NCBI RefSeq assembly: GCF_018861025.1
Contig: NZ_JAHKQH010000045.1
Coordinates: forward strand, 1-64,000
Length of the DNA: 64,000 bases
Source of the DNA: Psychrosphaera sp. B3R10
GTDB lineage: Bacteria; Pseudomonadota; Gammaproteobacteria; Enterobacterales; Alteromonadaceae
Direction: 5' to 3'
Part shown: in pieces, positions 9,080 to 18,515 of the stretch
Layout of the letters: each line of letters starts with the position of its first letter
Position numbering within the stretch: the stretch's first letter is position 1
The notes under the pieces: generated by a model
Told to the model about the DNA's origin: nothing
What the model saw: only the letters and a program-made list of their open reading frames with translations
The model's database searches: none
Made by a program: the position numbers and the translations under genes

Positions 9080-10453
9080 TTACTCAATTCTCTTGGCGGG
9101 ATGATTGCCATTTTGATGCAGCACTAGGGAGTCTACTTTCCCTTCTTTATTTTTATTAAATGTATAAGACGCTTTAACAGCTTTATAAAAAAATTCATTT
9201 TTAGATTTCGCAAATATTGGTAATTTTTGTTGTCCGGTAGCCTGGGCAAACAAACGCCCGCCCGCTTCGCTTATGGTAATGATGAAGTTGGGCGCCAATT
9301 GATAATCACCAGTAAGGGCTGTTAGTTCTTGTTTACTTAACGTCACTTCCTCAGTCACAACCATTTTTATTGAGTCAATTTTTCCGGTCAACACCGCTTG
9401 TCCTATCGCGTCGGGAGCGTCCTGTGAGTTGGCTAAAACAACAACCCCAAGATTGGATGTTTTATTAAATCCAATAAACGAACGATACCCACCAGTGCCG
9501 CCGTCATGCACAATGACATCTCCGGCTGGCGTGTTAGCGATTATCCAGTTTAGTCCTATGGATAATGTGTCATTACCAAAGGAATGTTGAAACTTATGAG
9601 TTAAATCGATGGCTGCCGCTAATGGGCTGTCTAGTAGGCCCATATTGGCCTTCAAAAAGATCAACATATCTGCGCCAGAAGAACGTAAAGCGCCTGCTCC
9701 AGGAAGTGTCGGGAAATCCCAATGAGGGGTTGGATTACCAGATACATCGTGGCCAGTTGTCAGTTGTTTTTGTTGTGCGGCAGAAATAGTTATGGTCGTA
9801 TTGTCCATGCCTAATATCTTTAAAATTCGTTCTTTAACTAAGTCTTCATAAGATTTTCCAGCTTTTAGTGCGAGTACATGTCCTAACAGGCCCACTCCGA
9901 GGTTTGAATATTCTGGGGTTTGGCCAATATCACGGGGTAAGTGATAGTTAGATAGAAAGTCATACATCATATCGACCGAGTAATCTGCGTAAGGATTTTT
10001 CATATTTTTAGGTTGGAAATCCGTAGGTAAACGCGGTAAACCGGAGGTATGTGTTGCTAAATGCAATAAGGTGATCTGCTTATCGTTGCGTGTCGGCATA
10101 GATACCCCCTTGGGTAAATATTTAGACACAGGATCGTCAAGATTTAATTCACCTTTAATCACCATGTCTGCCAATAAAAGTCCGGTAAACGTCTTACTGA
10201 TCGAGCCAATTTCAAACAAACTCGATTTATTTAGTGCCATGCTGTTTGTTTTATTGGCTTTACCCACAGCAATGATTTTGTCTTGTTTACCGTCTACAAC
10301 AGCAACGACGAGTCCGACGCCAACCGAACCTTCAGATACCCGTGTTTGTAAGTGTTGCTCAATAAGTTTGGTATCAATATTTGCTGCTGATAAGAGGGAA
10401 GAGCAAAGTAATAATGAGCTAGTTAGGGCAACTAATTTAGTCAATTTTGGCAT
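9080..10453 (-). CDS. Exported serine hydrolase, beta-lactamase/DD-peptidase fold (S12)
   Basis: 457 aa with a signal peptide (residues 1-24). The penicilloyl-serine transferase motifs are present: S84-x-x-K87 (SISK), the YSN triad in PEYSNLGVG, and an HDGG motif replacing KTG in VIVHDGGTGGYRSF. A C-terminal beta-domain of ~100 residues follows the catalytic domain. AmpC-type proteins are ~380 aa and have KTG, so this is more likely a class C-like esterase, peptidase or D-aminopeptidase than a resistance enzyme. The substrate cannot be told from sequence. The gene stands alone; the ATG at 10453 has an AAGGAA site. Confidence 0.88.
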   Translation of the reverse strand: MPKLTKLVALTSSLLLCSSLLSAANIDTKLIEQHLQTRVSEGSVGVGLVVAVVDGKQDKIIAVGKANKTNSMALNKSSLFEIGSISKTFTGLLLADMVIKGELNLDDPVSKYLPKGVSMPTRNDKQITLLHLATHTSGLPRLPTDFQPKNMKNPYADYSVDMMYDFLSNYHLPRDIGQTPEYSNLGVGLLGHVLALKAGKSYEDLVKERILKILGMDNTTITISAAQQKQLTTGHDVSGNPTPHWDFPTLPGAGALRSSGADMLIFLKANMGLLDSPLAAAIDLTHKFQHSFGNDTLSIGLNWIIANTPAGDVIVHDGGTGGYRSFIGFNKTSNLGVVVLANSQDAPDAIGQAVLTGKIDSIKMVVTEEVTLSKQELTALTGDYQLAPNFIITISEAGGRLFAQATGQQKLPIFAKSKNEFFYKAVKASYTFNKNKEGKVDSLVLHQNGNHPAKRIE

Positions 10454-10562
10454 TTTATTTCCTTAATGCTTTTATCTGCCATGGGGCCTGTAAATATTTA
10501 ATGAGTTTCGCGTCCAGAAATACCGTAATAAACTCAAATTTTATCATCTTAGCTATTTGATG

Positions 10563-12362
10563 CTATTTGATAACATCCAATACCTCGTCAATGAGTTCTT
10601 TACCGCCCACTCTGAAATAAAATTCAGGCCAAATCGAATGGGCTTTCGCCTGCCAATCGCCTACTTCATTTAAAGGGTCAACAAATATCATGCCCTTGGT
10701 TTTGGCAAATTGTGTCATTTTATCATCTTCTTTTTTTACCAAACTCCAACTATACACCTCAGCCTCTCTAGCGGCTTGTTGAACAAGCATCTGACTATGT
10801 GGTGTTAGTTGACGATAAAATGACTCTGACATCATATGGGGCGCGGTAAACATAAAGTAATGGATGTTAGTAATGTATTTTAATACATCCCATACTTCTT
10901 CTGTTTTATTGACACCATCAAAAATAATATTGATTGGGTTTTCCTGACCTTGAATAACCCCTGACTCTAAGGCTGGCCAAATACCTGTCCAAGGCAATGG
11001 CACCGGTTCGATGCCCCAGGAACGAAATGCTTCGACCATTAATTGGTTGCGCGGAACTCGGATCCTTAGCCCCTGCAAATCCGCAGTAGTCCTTACGGGC
11101 TTTGCGCTATTTGCCAATAGGCGGTAACCGCCGATAAAGAAACTAAGTGGCCTCACATTTGACTCTAATCCAGTACGGTCGGCAATTTTTTCCATCAAAG
11201 GATCGTGAAACAACTTTTTAATACTCTCCTCATTGGGAAACATGTACGGCAACGATAGAAAGCCTAACGATGGTGCAAAAGGTGACAAGTTATTTGTCGC
11301 TACCATTCCCATGTGACTTTTACCTTCGGCAATATTCATTACGATGTCATGCTCGGTGGTCACGCCAAATTTTAGGTTTACCTTTAACTGCCCGACGGAA
11401 AGTCGTTCTAAAGACTCTTTGAATTTTGCAGCATATTGCCAATATCCGCCATACTTAGCTGTTGAGCCTTCGAATATTAGTGTTGCAGATTCAATTTTTT
11501 TGCCGCCTGATTTAAAGTTAAAATTAGTTTCTAATCGTTCGACATAATTTCCAGCAAACGGGTCGCGTTCAATTGCAACTTGGTTTTCCCAGTCCGTCAG
11601 ACCGTAATTGGCCATGACCTTAGCAAGCTCTCCCGATTGGCGCATTTCGGTAATGCCCATCGTCACTATTTCAGCGTATGTGTTAGCTTGTTGATTATTT
11701 GGTGAGAAGCCGACATATAAATGATCTGGAGGAATGACACCGCCTTCTATTAGCTTTTTATTTTTTTTTCTTTTTAAATGAAAATTCAGTACGTTTTTGT
11801 CTTCGAACAAAATATCTATGTACTGATTTTCTAATAGTTTTAGCAGGTTTGCTGTCGAATTATTGCCATAATTTTGGTAAATGACACGGTTGTCTTTGGT
11901 ATGGCGCTGTATGTAACTGTCAAAAATGCCGTAAGACTTACCGGCCTCAACGCCAAGTATTTTGCCTTTTAGAGAATTTAAGCCAGTATATAGCCAGTCA
12001 CTATTGCCAGAGGTGTACATGACATACTGCACTTGTCCAATGCTCTTCGCAGGGTAAACGAGTTGCAGAGCATTACGCTGTAAAATACCGACAACCCCAT
12101 CGATAACATTATTTTCAAGCATTCGCATTGCGCGATTTAAAGGGAAGAATTGAATTTCAACGGTCACCCCTTTCTTCTCAAAGATGCGTTTTATTATATC
12201 AACTAGAACACCCTGATTTGCTGAGTTTTCAGCACAAACGTAAGGACATCTTTCAGTCACACCTAGTTTGATTTTGGGCTCTGCCTTGACGACAAAATGC
12301 ATGCAAAAAGCAGCAGTTAATAAACATGTTAAAAACAGTTTCTTAATTGCATCAATTGTCAT
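10563..12362 (-). CDS. Fusion of amino-acid-type (SBP_bac_3) and TRAP DctP-type solute-binding domains
   Basis: 599 aa, exported (signal peptide about 1-27, ending in KA). Residues about 30-265 match the family 3 extracellular solute-binding fold (IKLGVTERCPYV start, then DGVVGILQR and the GKILGVEAGKSYG segment). Residues about 285-598 match the TRAP-transporter DctP family, including the carboxylate-binding arginine segment LQGLRIRVP and the GVIQGQENP motif. No TRAP membrane subunits (DctQ/DctM), ABC permease or sensor lie nearby, and no transmembrane or output domain follows. GTG at 12395 is also in frame; the ATG at 12362 fits the signal peptide and an AGAG site better. The function is unknown; ligand capture for a remote transporter or sensor is inference. 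Confidence 0.85.
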   Translation of the reverse strand: MTIDAIKKLFLTCLLTAAFCMHFVVKAEPKIKLGVTERCPYVCAENSANQGVLVDIIKRIFEKKGVTVEIQFFPLNRAMRMLENNVIDGVVGILQRNALQLVYPAKSIGQVQYVMYTSGNSDWLYTGLNSLKGKILGVEAGKSYGIFDSYIQRHTKDNRVIYQNYGNNSTANLLKLLENQYIDILFEDKNVLNFHLKRKKNKKLIEGGVIPPDHLYVGFSPNNQQANTYAEIVTMGITEMRQSGELAKVMANYGLTDWENQVAIERDPFAGNYVERLETNFNFKSGGKKIESATLIFEGSTAKYGGYWQYAAKFKESLERLSVGQLKVNLKFGVTTEHDIVMNIAEGKSHMGMVATNNLSPFAPSLGFLSLPYMFPNEESIKKLFHDPLMEKIADRTGLESNVRPLSFFIGGYRLLANSAKPVRTTADLQGLRIRVPRNQLMVEAFRSWGIEPVPLPWTGIWPALESGVIQGQENPINIIFDGVNKTEEVWDVLKYITNIHYFMFTAPHMMSESFYRQLTPHSQMLVQQAAREAEVYSWSLVKKEDDKMTQFAKTKGMIFVDPLNEVGDWQAKAHSIWPEFYFRVGGKELIDEVLDVIK

Positions 12363-12787
12363 AAAAACAATCTCTAATAGAATTTTAATCTTCACAGTAA
12401 CAGTTTTAGTTTATATAAAAAAGCTAATTTGGCGCTTATAAACGGCTACTTTTGAAGTTTATCTAATTCAAATCTACGCTGATTATTATTGGTAATAAAC
12501 CGACTTTAAACTAGTGGCAATCGACTCATAATAAATCAAGTGACTGTCGCTTTTTTGAATATGAATTTCGTGCCTAGCACCGAAGTTGGGTTTGATTAAT
12601 CACGCGAATTTTTCAAAGTGTATTTCGGTGTTTTTCGTGAGCTTTTAATTTGGTTCAGGTTTATGCAACAAAAAGCCCGCTTATTATTATAACAAGCGGG
12701 CTTTTATTGTTTAACAATCAGGTTGTTATGCCTTTTCAAGCTGAGCAGTACAGGGCACTGCTCGACGCCGGTATGGCAGGCTATTTT
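12363..12787. other. Intergenic region without a gene
   Basis: 425 bp upstream of the fusion solute-binding gene. It holds the M16 peptidase terminator (12671-12705) and a perfect 7-bp hairpin without T-tract at 12743-12763 (GAGCAGT/ACTGCTC). The promoter of the fusion gene must lie in the AT-rich part near 12400-12650, but no convincing -35/-10 pair was found. No coding frame is credible. Confidence 0.6.
12668..12708 (-). terminator. Terminator of the M16 peptidase gene
   Basis: AAAAGCCCGCTT and AAGCGGGCTTTT form a perfect 12-bp stem followed on the minus strand by TTGTT. It lies ~85 bp after the peptidase stop. Confidence 0.9.
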
Positions 12788-15640
12788 TTATAGTTTGAAG
12801 TCTATAACTTTGTAGTTTAAAGCTTCTAGCTGCGGTTTTAACACTTTTGCATCACCAACAACAACCATCAACATTTCGTCGATGTTGAGATGTTTTTTCG
12901 CTAAAGCGTTGATTTCTTTTTTGCTGATATTGGCAACTATATCGTTTCTGACATTAACAAAGTCAGGTGTTAAATCGTGCTCAAGTATCTGTGCAAGGAA
13001 ACCCAATTTGGCGCCTGGCGTTTCATATTTTAATGCATCTCGCTGATTGATTGCTTTACGCATGAAATCAAGTTCTGCATCCGTTATACCATCTTTATGG
13101 TAGCTTTTGATTTCGTTAACAAATTCGACAATTGATTTGTCAGTTGCATCGGCACGGACTTCAGCACTTGCAGTGTAACCACCTGATAACTTGTCACCCC
13201 AAAAGTATGAACGTGCGCCGTAGGTATAACCTTTGTCTTCACGTAAGTTCAAGTTGATTCGGCTGTTAAATGCACCACCAAGAGGGAAGTTCATTAGGTA
13301 AGATTTGTAAAACTCACCAACAATATCGCGACTGATCCCGCGCTTACCAATTCTGATCGCAGATTGCGCTGCTTGATCTTTATTGACTAAATAGACCACA
13401 CCTGCTTTGTGAGAGCTATTAGGGATTTCAATTGATAATTTAGGGCCTTTACCTTGCCAGTTATTTAGCGAATCCAATGACTTCTGAACGGTTGTTTGTG
13501 GCAAGTCAGAAACAACGATAAGTTGTGCATCAGCTGGTTTTACATGAGTTTGATAAAACGCTTTTACGTCAGCTAAAGTCAATTGCATGACAGTTGCTTC
13601 AGTTCCACCTTGAGGCATTCCTGCTAATGAATCACCAAACATTAATTTACGATACGCAGTAGATGCTAAATAACCCGCATCCTTTTGGCTGTTTTTAATG
13701 CCTTGAATTGCATTATTTTTAACGCGAGCAAATTCATTTGCATCAAACGCTGGAGCGACTAATTTTTCGTTTGCTAATGCAAGTGTCGCATCAAGATGTT
13801 TTGTTAACGCATTGATATTGATATTAAGGTAGTGATCATCAGCAGAAATACTGACGTTACTGCCAAGTTTTTCTAGCGCTTTACTCATATCTTCAGCAGA
13901 ACGTGTCGTTGTCGACTCATTTAACATTGCAGCAAGAACTGACGCCATGCCTGCTTTGTCTTTTGTCTCAAAGTAATTACCTGCAGGAACTTTGATTAGA
14001 ATCGCAGTAGTCGGTGTTTCAGTGCTTTGAGCACCTAGTACGGTAATACCGTTATCTAATTTGTTTTGCCACATTTGCGGAACATTTACGGCCTTGTTTG
14101 CACCCGCTTGAGGCATCACACTGCGGTCAAAACTTGAAGTCGCTACGCGTAATTCTAAGTCATCTGCGCTAGTATTAGATTTTTCACCAATCGTTCTTTT
14201 TGGAATTGTGTAAGTATCTTCGTGGGCAATGGCTTGTAATTGACCTTTAGGTACTATGCTCATTACAACTGAATTTTTGCCTTTAATGTATTGTTTAAAT
14301 ACACGCATGATGTCTTCTTTAGTGACATTGGCATAACGAGCGATATCTTGCTCAATATAATTTGGGTTGCCAGTAAATGTTTCATTGGCAGCGAGCTGGC
14401 TCACTTTACCTGACACACTTTGTAATCCAAATACAAATGACGCTTCCATTTGTGCTTTGGCTTTAATCAAATCATCTTCTTGTACGCCACGTTGTTCAAA
14501 TTCAACTAACGCATCTCGAATGATTTGTTCTAGTTCCGCAAGTGACTTGCCTGCCGCTGGGTTTGGCAAAGCGTACATATTAAACATACAAGCAAGCTCT
14601 GAACACGGGTGACCGACAGATGCCTGTACTGCAAATTGGTTTTTAACCAAGTTTTTATAAAGGATAGAGGTTTTTCCGCCACCTAAAATTTCAGATAAGA
14701 TATCCAGTGGTGCTTCGTCAGGGTGACGATTACTTACTGTTGGGAATGCCATGTATATCAGTGGCAAATGTACGTTGTCTTCCATAGAGATATAACGATC
14801 TTCGTCAAGTGTTACTATGGTTTTTTCTGGCATGTTAACTTCAGGGCCGCGAGGAATAGAGCCGAAGTATTTTTTGATAAGTGATAATGTTTCTACTTCA
14901 TCAAAGTCACCACCAATCGTTAATGTCGCGTTGTTTGGGCCGTACCAACGAAGGAAAAAGGCTTTTAAGTCATTAACGTTAACGCGGTTTAAGTCTTCCA
15001 TATAACCAATTACAGGCCAAGAATATGGATGTCCTTCTGGGTAAAGCGCTGCAGACACTGTTTCGTACAAGCGGCCATAAGGGCGATTGTCGACACGCTG
15101 ACCACGTTCGTTTTTAACGGTTTCGCGTTGAACTTCAAATTTTTCTTGAGTTACCGCATCTAACAAGTAACCCATGCGGTCTGATTCTAACCACAACATT
15201 TTTTCTAGTTGGTTAGCCGGTACGGTTTCAAAGTAGTTTGTGCGGTCTGAGTTGGTTGTGCCGTTTAAAGTACCGCCAGCTTCTGTGATTATTTTGAAAT
15301 GTTGCTCGTCAGCCACGTTTTCTGAGCCTTGGAACATCATGTGCTCAAAAAAGTGTGCGAAACCAGATTTACCAATTTCTTCACGGCCAGAACCAACATG
15401 ATAAGTGACGTCTACATGAACAAGTGGATCGGAAGTATCTTTATGCAAAATAACCGTTAGGCCGTTTTCCAATTGGAGTTTTTTATATGGGATAACTGTT
15501 TTGCCAGGCTCCGCAGTTACTTCTTCGATAACCGGGATACCAGCGATGACTTGTTGTTTGTCAGCGTCACCAAATGGTGAAACCAAATTACAACCAGTTA
15601 ATACGGCAAGGGTAATTACCGGTAGAGTCCACTTTTTCAT
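12788..15640 (-). CDS. M16 family zinc metallopeptidase, lipoprotein
   Basis: 950 aa. The N-terminus carries a lipoprotein signal with lipobox LTGC (Cys17), so the protein is probably membrane-anchored in the periplasm. The inverted zinc motif HFFEH (96-100) marks the active N-terminal M16 domain, with the downstream glutamate in the ETVKNERGQRVDNRPYG region. A second, inactive M16-like half follows (about 500-940), giving the duplicated pitrilysin architecture. The frame is open 22 codons further upstream, but the ATG at 15640 has an AAAGGA site and starts the signal peptide. Likely role: degradation of peptides in the envelope. It is monocistronic. Confidence 0.93.
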   Translation of the reverse strand: MKKWTLPVITLAVLTGCNLVSPFGDADKQQVIAGIPVIEEVTAEPGKTVIPYKKLQLENGLTVILHKDTSDPLVHVDVTYHVGSGREEIGKSGFAHFFEHMMFQGSENVADEQHFKIITEAGGTLNGTTNSDRTNYFETVPANQLEKMLWLESDRMGYLLDAVTQEKFEVQRETVKNERGQRVDNRPYGRLYETVSAALYPEGHPYSWPVIGYMEDLNRVNVNDLKAFFLRWYGPNNATLTIGGDFDEVETLSLIKKYFGSIPRGPEVNMPEKTIVTLDEDRYISMEDNVHLPLIYMAFPTVSNRHPDEAPLDILSEILGGGKTSILYKNLVKNQFAVQASVGHPCSELACMFNMYALPNPAAGKSLAELEQIIRDALVEFEQRGVQEDDLIKAKAQMEASFVFGLQSVSGKVSQLAANETFTGNPNYIEQDIARYANVTKEDIMRVFKQYIKGKNSVVMSIVPKGQLQAIAHEDTYTIPKRTIGEKSNTSADDLELRVATSSFDRSVMPQAGANKAVNVPQMWQNKLDNGITVLGAQSTETPTTAILIKVPAGNYFETKDKAGMASVLAAMLNESTTTRSAEDMSKALEKLGSNVSISADDHYLNININALTKHLDATLALANEKLVAPAFDANEFARVKNNAIQGIKNSQKDAGYLASTAYRKLMFGDSLAGMPQGGTEATVMQLTLADVKAFYQTHVKPADAQLIVVSDLPQTTVQKSLDSLNNWQGKGPKLSIEIPNSSHKAGVVYLVNKDQAAQSAIRIGKRGISRDIVGEFYKSYLMNFPLGGAFNSRINLNLREDKGYTYGARSYFWGDKLSGGYTASAEVRADATDKSIVEFVNEIKSYHKDGITDAELDFMRKAINQRDALKYETPGAKLGFLAQILEHDLTPDFVNVRNDIVANISKKEINALAKKHLNIDEMLMVVVGDAKVLKPQLEALNYKVIDFKL

Positions 15641-15813
15641 TTTGAAAATCCTTTGTTGAACACAAATTTTTACATGCAATATTATGCACATAGTTTCAGC
15701 CAACAAGAATAACGTAATGGCGTTACTCTTGTCACCTGTACTTAACGGCTTAATACTTGTTTAAATGTAAAAAGTTGTAACAACCCCAGGATCTGTTCTA
15801 GGCCTTGTGTAGC

Positions 15814-16650
15814 CTACTTTTCGATCAGTCTGATACCGGTTGATTCGATGACTATGTCACCTTTTTTATACAGTCCACCAATGGCTTTTTTGAATGCGCT
15901 TTTGCTCATGCCAAATAATTTTCTAATTAAATTCGGATCTGACTTGTCGTGAACGCCGGCAAATCCACCTTCTTTAACTAAAAAGTCGATGATTTGTTGG
16001 CTCTGACGGTCACGAATTTCAGTGGTTTTTTCCAGCGCGATATTAATTTTGTCATCGCCACGGATCTGTTTTACAAATCCCGACACGGTTTCACCGTAGG
16101 ATAATCGTTTTGATATGTCGTCTTTAAAAATTAGACCCCAATGGCTCTGGTTGATAATCGCCTTTAAGCCCAAATCTGTATTCGACGCAATAAGCAGTTC
16201 AACTTGTTCGTTTGTTTTAAATGTCTTGTTATTTTCTTCAACTAAAAATTTGTCTATTTTAGAAGACGCGGTAGGGCGTAAGTCGAGTGAATCGATATAC
16301 ATAGTGACGATATATGATTGGCCCACTTCCATTGGCGTATTTTGCTCTGCAAATGGCACCATCAAGTCTTTTTCTAAGCCCCAATCTAAAAACGCACCAA
16401 CGCGATTAACGTCGACAACTTTTAAATAGGCAAATCCGCCAACTTGTATTTTAGGCTTTCTAAATGTTGCGATTGGTCGGTCTTTGGAATCTAGGTAAAT
16501 AAATACACTGATCTCTTCGTCAACTTGCACTGTGTCATCAACTTCACGACGTGGAAGTAATATTTCGCCGGCTTCTCCACCGTCGAGAAACGCGCCAAAT
16601 TCAACATGTTTTACTACAGTGAGCGTATTAAAGCGGCCAAGTTGTATCAT
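15814..16650 (-). CDS. cvfB: S1-domain RNA-binding protein, CvfB family
   Basis: 278 aa with the CvfB architecture: tandem S1-like OB folds (about 1-65, 65-140 and 145-215) and a C-terminal winged-helix-like segment (SKSAFKKAIGGLYKKGDI). In the family, CvfB (YitL) is an RNA-binding protein that influences virulence-factor expression in staphylococci; its role in gammaproteobacteria is not established. It lies downstream of mgtE in the same direction with a ~57-bp gap, so co-transcription is possible. Confidence 0.9.
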   Translation of the reverse strand: MIQLGRFNTLTVVKHVEFGAFLDGGEAGEILLPRREVDDTVQVDEEISVFIYLDSKDRPIATFRKPKIQVGGFAYLKVVDVNRVGAFLDWGLEKDLMVPFAEQNTPMEVGQSYIVTMYIDSLDLRPTASSKIDKFLVEENNKTFKTNEQVELLIASNTDLGLKAIINQSHWGLIFKDDISKRLSYGETVSGFVKQIRGDDKINIALEKTTEIRDRQSQQIIDFLVKEGGFAGVHDKSDPNLIRKLFGMSKSAFKKAIGGLYKKGDIVIESTGIRLIEK

Positions 16651-16707
16651 TTAAGTCAGTCCAATATAAAGAAAATAGGGTATTCGGCAAGAGTATAGCG
16701 TATTGAG

Positions 16708-18063
16708 TTAGATCAGTAACCAAGTCGCTGTACCTAAAAAGGTAAAGATGCCGACTATGTCGGTAACTGTGGTTAATATTACACTGCCAGCAAGCGCTGG
16801 ATCAATGTTCATGCGTTTTAGCATTAGGGGGATAAATACGCCAGAAAGTCCGGCTGCGATTAGGTTCATCATCATTGCAAAAGCAATAACAGCGCCTAAC
16901 ATTAAATCTTGTTTCCAAAGTGCAACTACACCAGCAATCAACACAGCCCAAATTAGACCATTATAGAAACCGATAGCGAGCTCTTTGCCCATTAACCATC
17001 GTTGGTTAGCTTGTGTAACATGACCTACGGCCATCCCGCGAATAACGAGAGTTAGTGTTTGACTACCCGCGACGCCACCCATACTCGGGACAATGGTATT
17101 TAAAACTGCTAGGAACGCTAATTCGTCGAGGGTTGATTCAAACAGGCTGGAGACAAATGCGGCTAATAACGCGGTAAACAGGTTCACGCCCAACCACAAA
17201 GAACGTCGTTGGGTACTTTTTACGATTGGCGCAAAGGTATCCGCCTCGTCGTCGAGACCCGCCATGCTTAGCATCGAGTGCGCGGCATTTTCGCGGATTA
17301 CGTCGACGATGTCATCGATGGTTATACGTCCAAGCAATAACCCATTTTCGTCAATAACCGGAGCTGAAATCCAGTCGTACCGTTCAAACAAAGACGCGAC
17401 TTCCGTTTCTTCCATCGTTGCAGGAATGACTTCGAAATCGGTTTCCATTACTTCAGAAATTAGGCTAACCGGTTGGCTGGTTAACAAGGCCGCGAGGGAG
17501 ACTTCACCAATAAATTTTTCGTCTTTGTCCACTACATACAAATAATCGGTGGCTTCAGGTAAAGCGCCTTTTAATCTCAGATACCGCAAAATGACGTCCA
17601 CCGTTACGTCCGGACGTACTGTTATTGTGTCGGTGTTCATCAATGCACCGGCGGTATCTTCTTCGTAGGACAACACACGCTCTGCGCGTTTGCGGTCTCG
17701 CTTGTCCATACTTTTTAATACTTTACGATAAATCGTATCTGGCATACCACGTAAGACTTCGGCAAAGTCGTCGTCGTCTAAGTTACCGGCAGCTTCAGCG
17801 ACTTTTTCTGGGGTCATGCTACGTAAGATAGGGTTACGCACATCTTCAGACAGTTCTTCGAGAACTTCACCTTGGATACTGGAGTCGATTAATTGCCAAA
17901 TTACGGTTCGAGATTTTGGTGGTGAGGAATGCAGTAACAGAGCGATATCTGAAGTAGGCATCGAATCCAACATGTTTCTAACGTGCACAAACATACCGCC
18001 GCTAAGTGCAGTATTGAGTTCTTCGATAGGGATGTTGTATTCTTGCTCTAAAAGCTCTGCCAT
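16708..18063 (-). CDS. mgtE: Magnesium transporter MgtE
   Basis: 451 aa. It has the cytosolic MgtE N domain (about 1-130), paired CBS domains that sense Mg2+ (about 135-255), a linking helix, and a five-helix membrane domain (about 285-450). The pore-region sequences SMGGVAGSQTLTLVIRGMA and AGLSGVFIPLMLKR are characteristic. In known members the CBS/N domains close the channel when intracellular Mg2+ is high. It follows ptsO by ~180 bp, so a separate promoter is likely. Confidence 0.96.
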   Translation of the reverse strand: MAELLEQEYNIPIEELNTALSGGMFVHVRNMLDSMPTSDIALLLHSSPPKSRTVIWQLIDSSIQGEVLEELSEDVRNPILRSMTPEKVAEAAGNLDDDDFAEVLRGMPDTIYRKVLKSMDKRDRKRAERVLSYEEDTAGALMNTDTITVRPDVTVDVILRYLRLKGALPEATDYLYVVDKDEKFIGEVSLAALLTSQPVSLISEVMETDFEVIPATMEETEVASLFERYDWISAPVIDENGLLLGRITIDDIVDVIRENAAHSMLSMAGLDDEADTFAPIVKSTQRRSLWLGVNLFTALLAAFVSSLFESTLDELAFLAVLNTIVPSMGGVAGSQTLTLVIRGMAVGHVTQANQRWLMGKELAIGFYNGLIWAVLIAGVVALWKQDLMLGAVIAFAMMMNLIAAGLSGVFIPLMLKRMNIDPALAGSVILTTVTDIVGIFTFLGTATWLLI

Positions 18064-18240
18064 AAAACCCTTAGTGTGTGATGAAGTTACTTTCTATAAA
18101 GGATATATTGCCAATCGCTGGCCCAATATATAAAGGAAACGTAAACCTAAGTGTGGTCTCGCCGCCAATATTAACTCAAAATGACATTTTTTAATAGCAA
18201 CTGATTGTTTTTATTTAAGTTAAAACAATCAAAATACTAA

Positions 18241-18513
18241 TTATTCGTCTTCATCAAATTTATTGCTAATGAGCTCGCAGATAGCGTCAACAGCGACTTT
18301 TGCTTCGTTACCCGTCGCGATTACGGTCACATCTTTACCTTGGTTACTGGCCAACATCAACAATGCCATCACACTATCGGCATTGGCTTTTTTGTCTGCT
18401 TGTTGAATAGTTACCGTTGCTTCAAATCCCTGAGCTAATTGCGCTAGTTTGGTGGCCGCACGGGCGTGCAACCCAAGTTTGTTTTCTATGGTAACGGTAC
18501 GACTAATTTCCAT
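18241..18513 (-). CDS. ptsO: Phosphocarrier protein NPr (nitrogen PTS)
   Basis: HPr-family protein of 90 aa with the phosphoryl-accepting His16 in GLHARA and the regulatory-helix segment around NADSVMALLMLAS. Its place beside rapZ, ptsN and rpoN identifies it as NPr of the nitrogen phosphotransferase chain (PtsP to NPr to EIIANtr) rather than sugar HPr. It is the last gene of the rpoN cluster, starting 2 bp after the rapZ stop. Confidence 0.95.
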   Translation of the reverse strand: MEISRTVTIENKLGLHARAATKLAQLAQGFEATVTIQQADKKANADSVMALLMLASNQGKDVTVIATGNEAKVAVDAICELISNKFDEDE

Positions 18514-18515
18514 GT

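Noticed and set aside
9080-10453. AmpC beta-lactamase conferring resistance
   Set aside because: The KTG box is replaced by HDGG and the protein carries an extra C-terminal domain; this is typical of S12 esterases/peptidases rather than AmpC.
12743-12763. Additional terminator after the M16 peptidase
   Set aside because: The stem GAGCAGT / ACTGCTC is perfect but has no T-tract; a much better terminator lies at 12671-12705.
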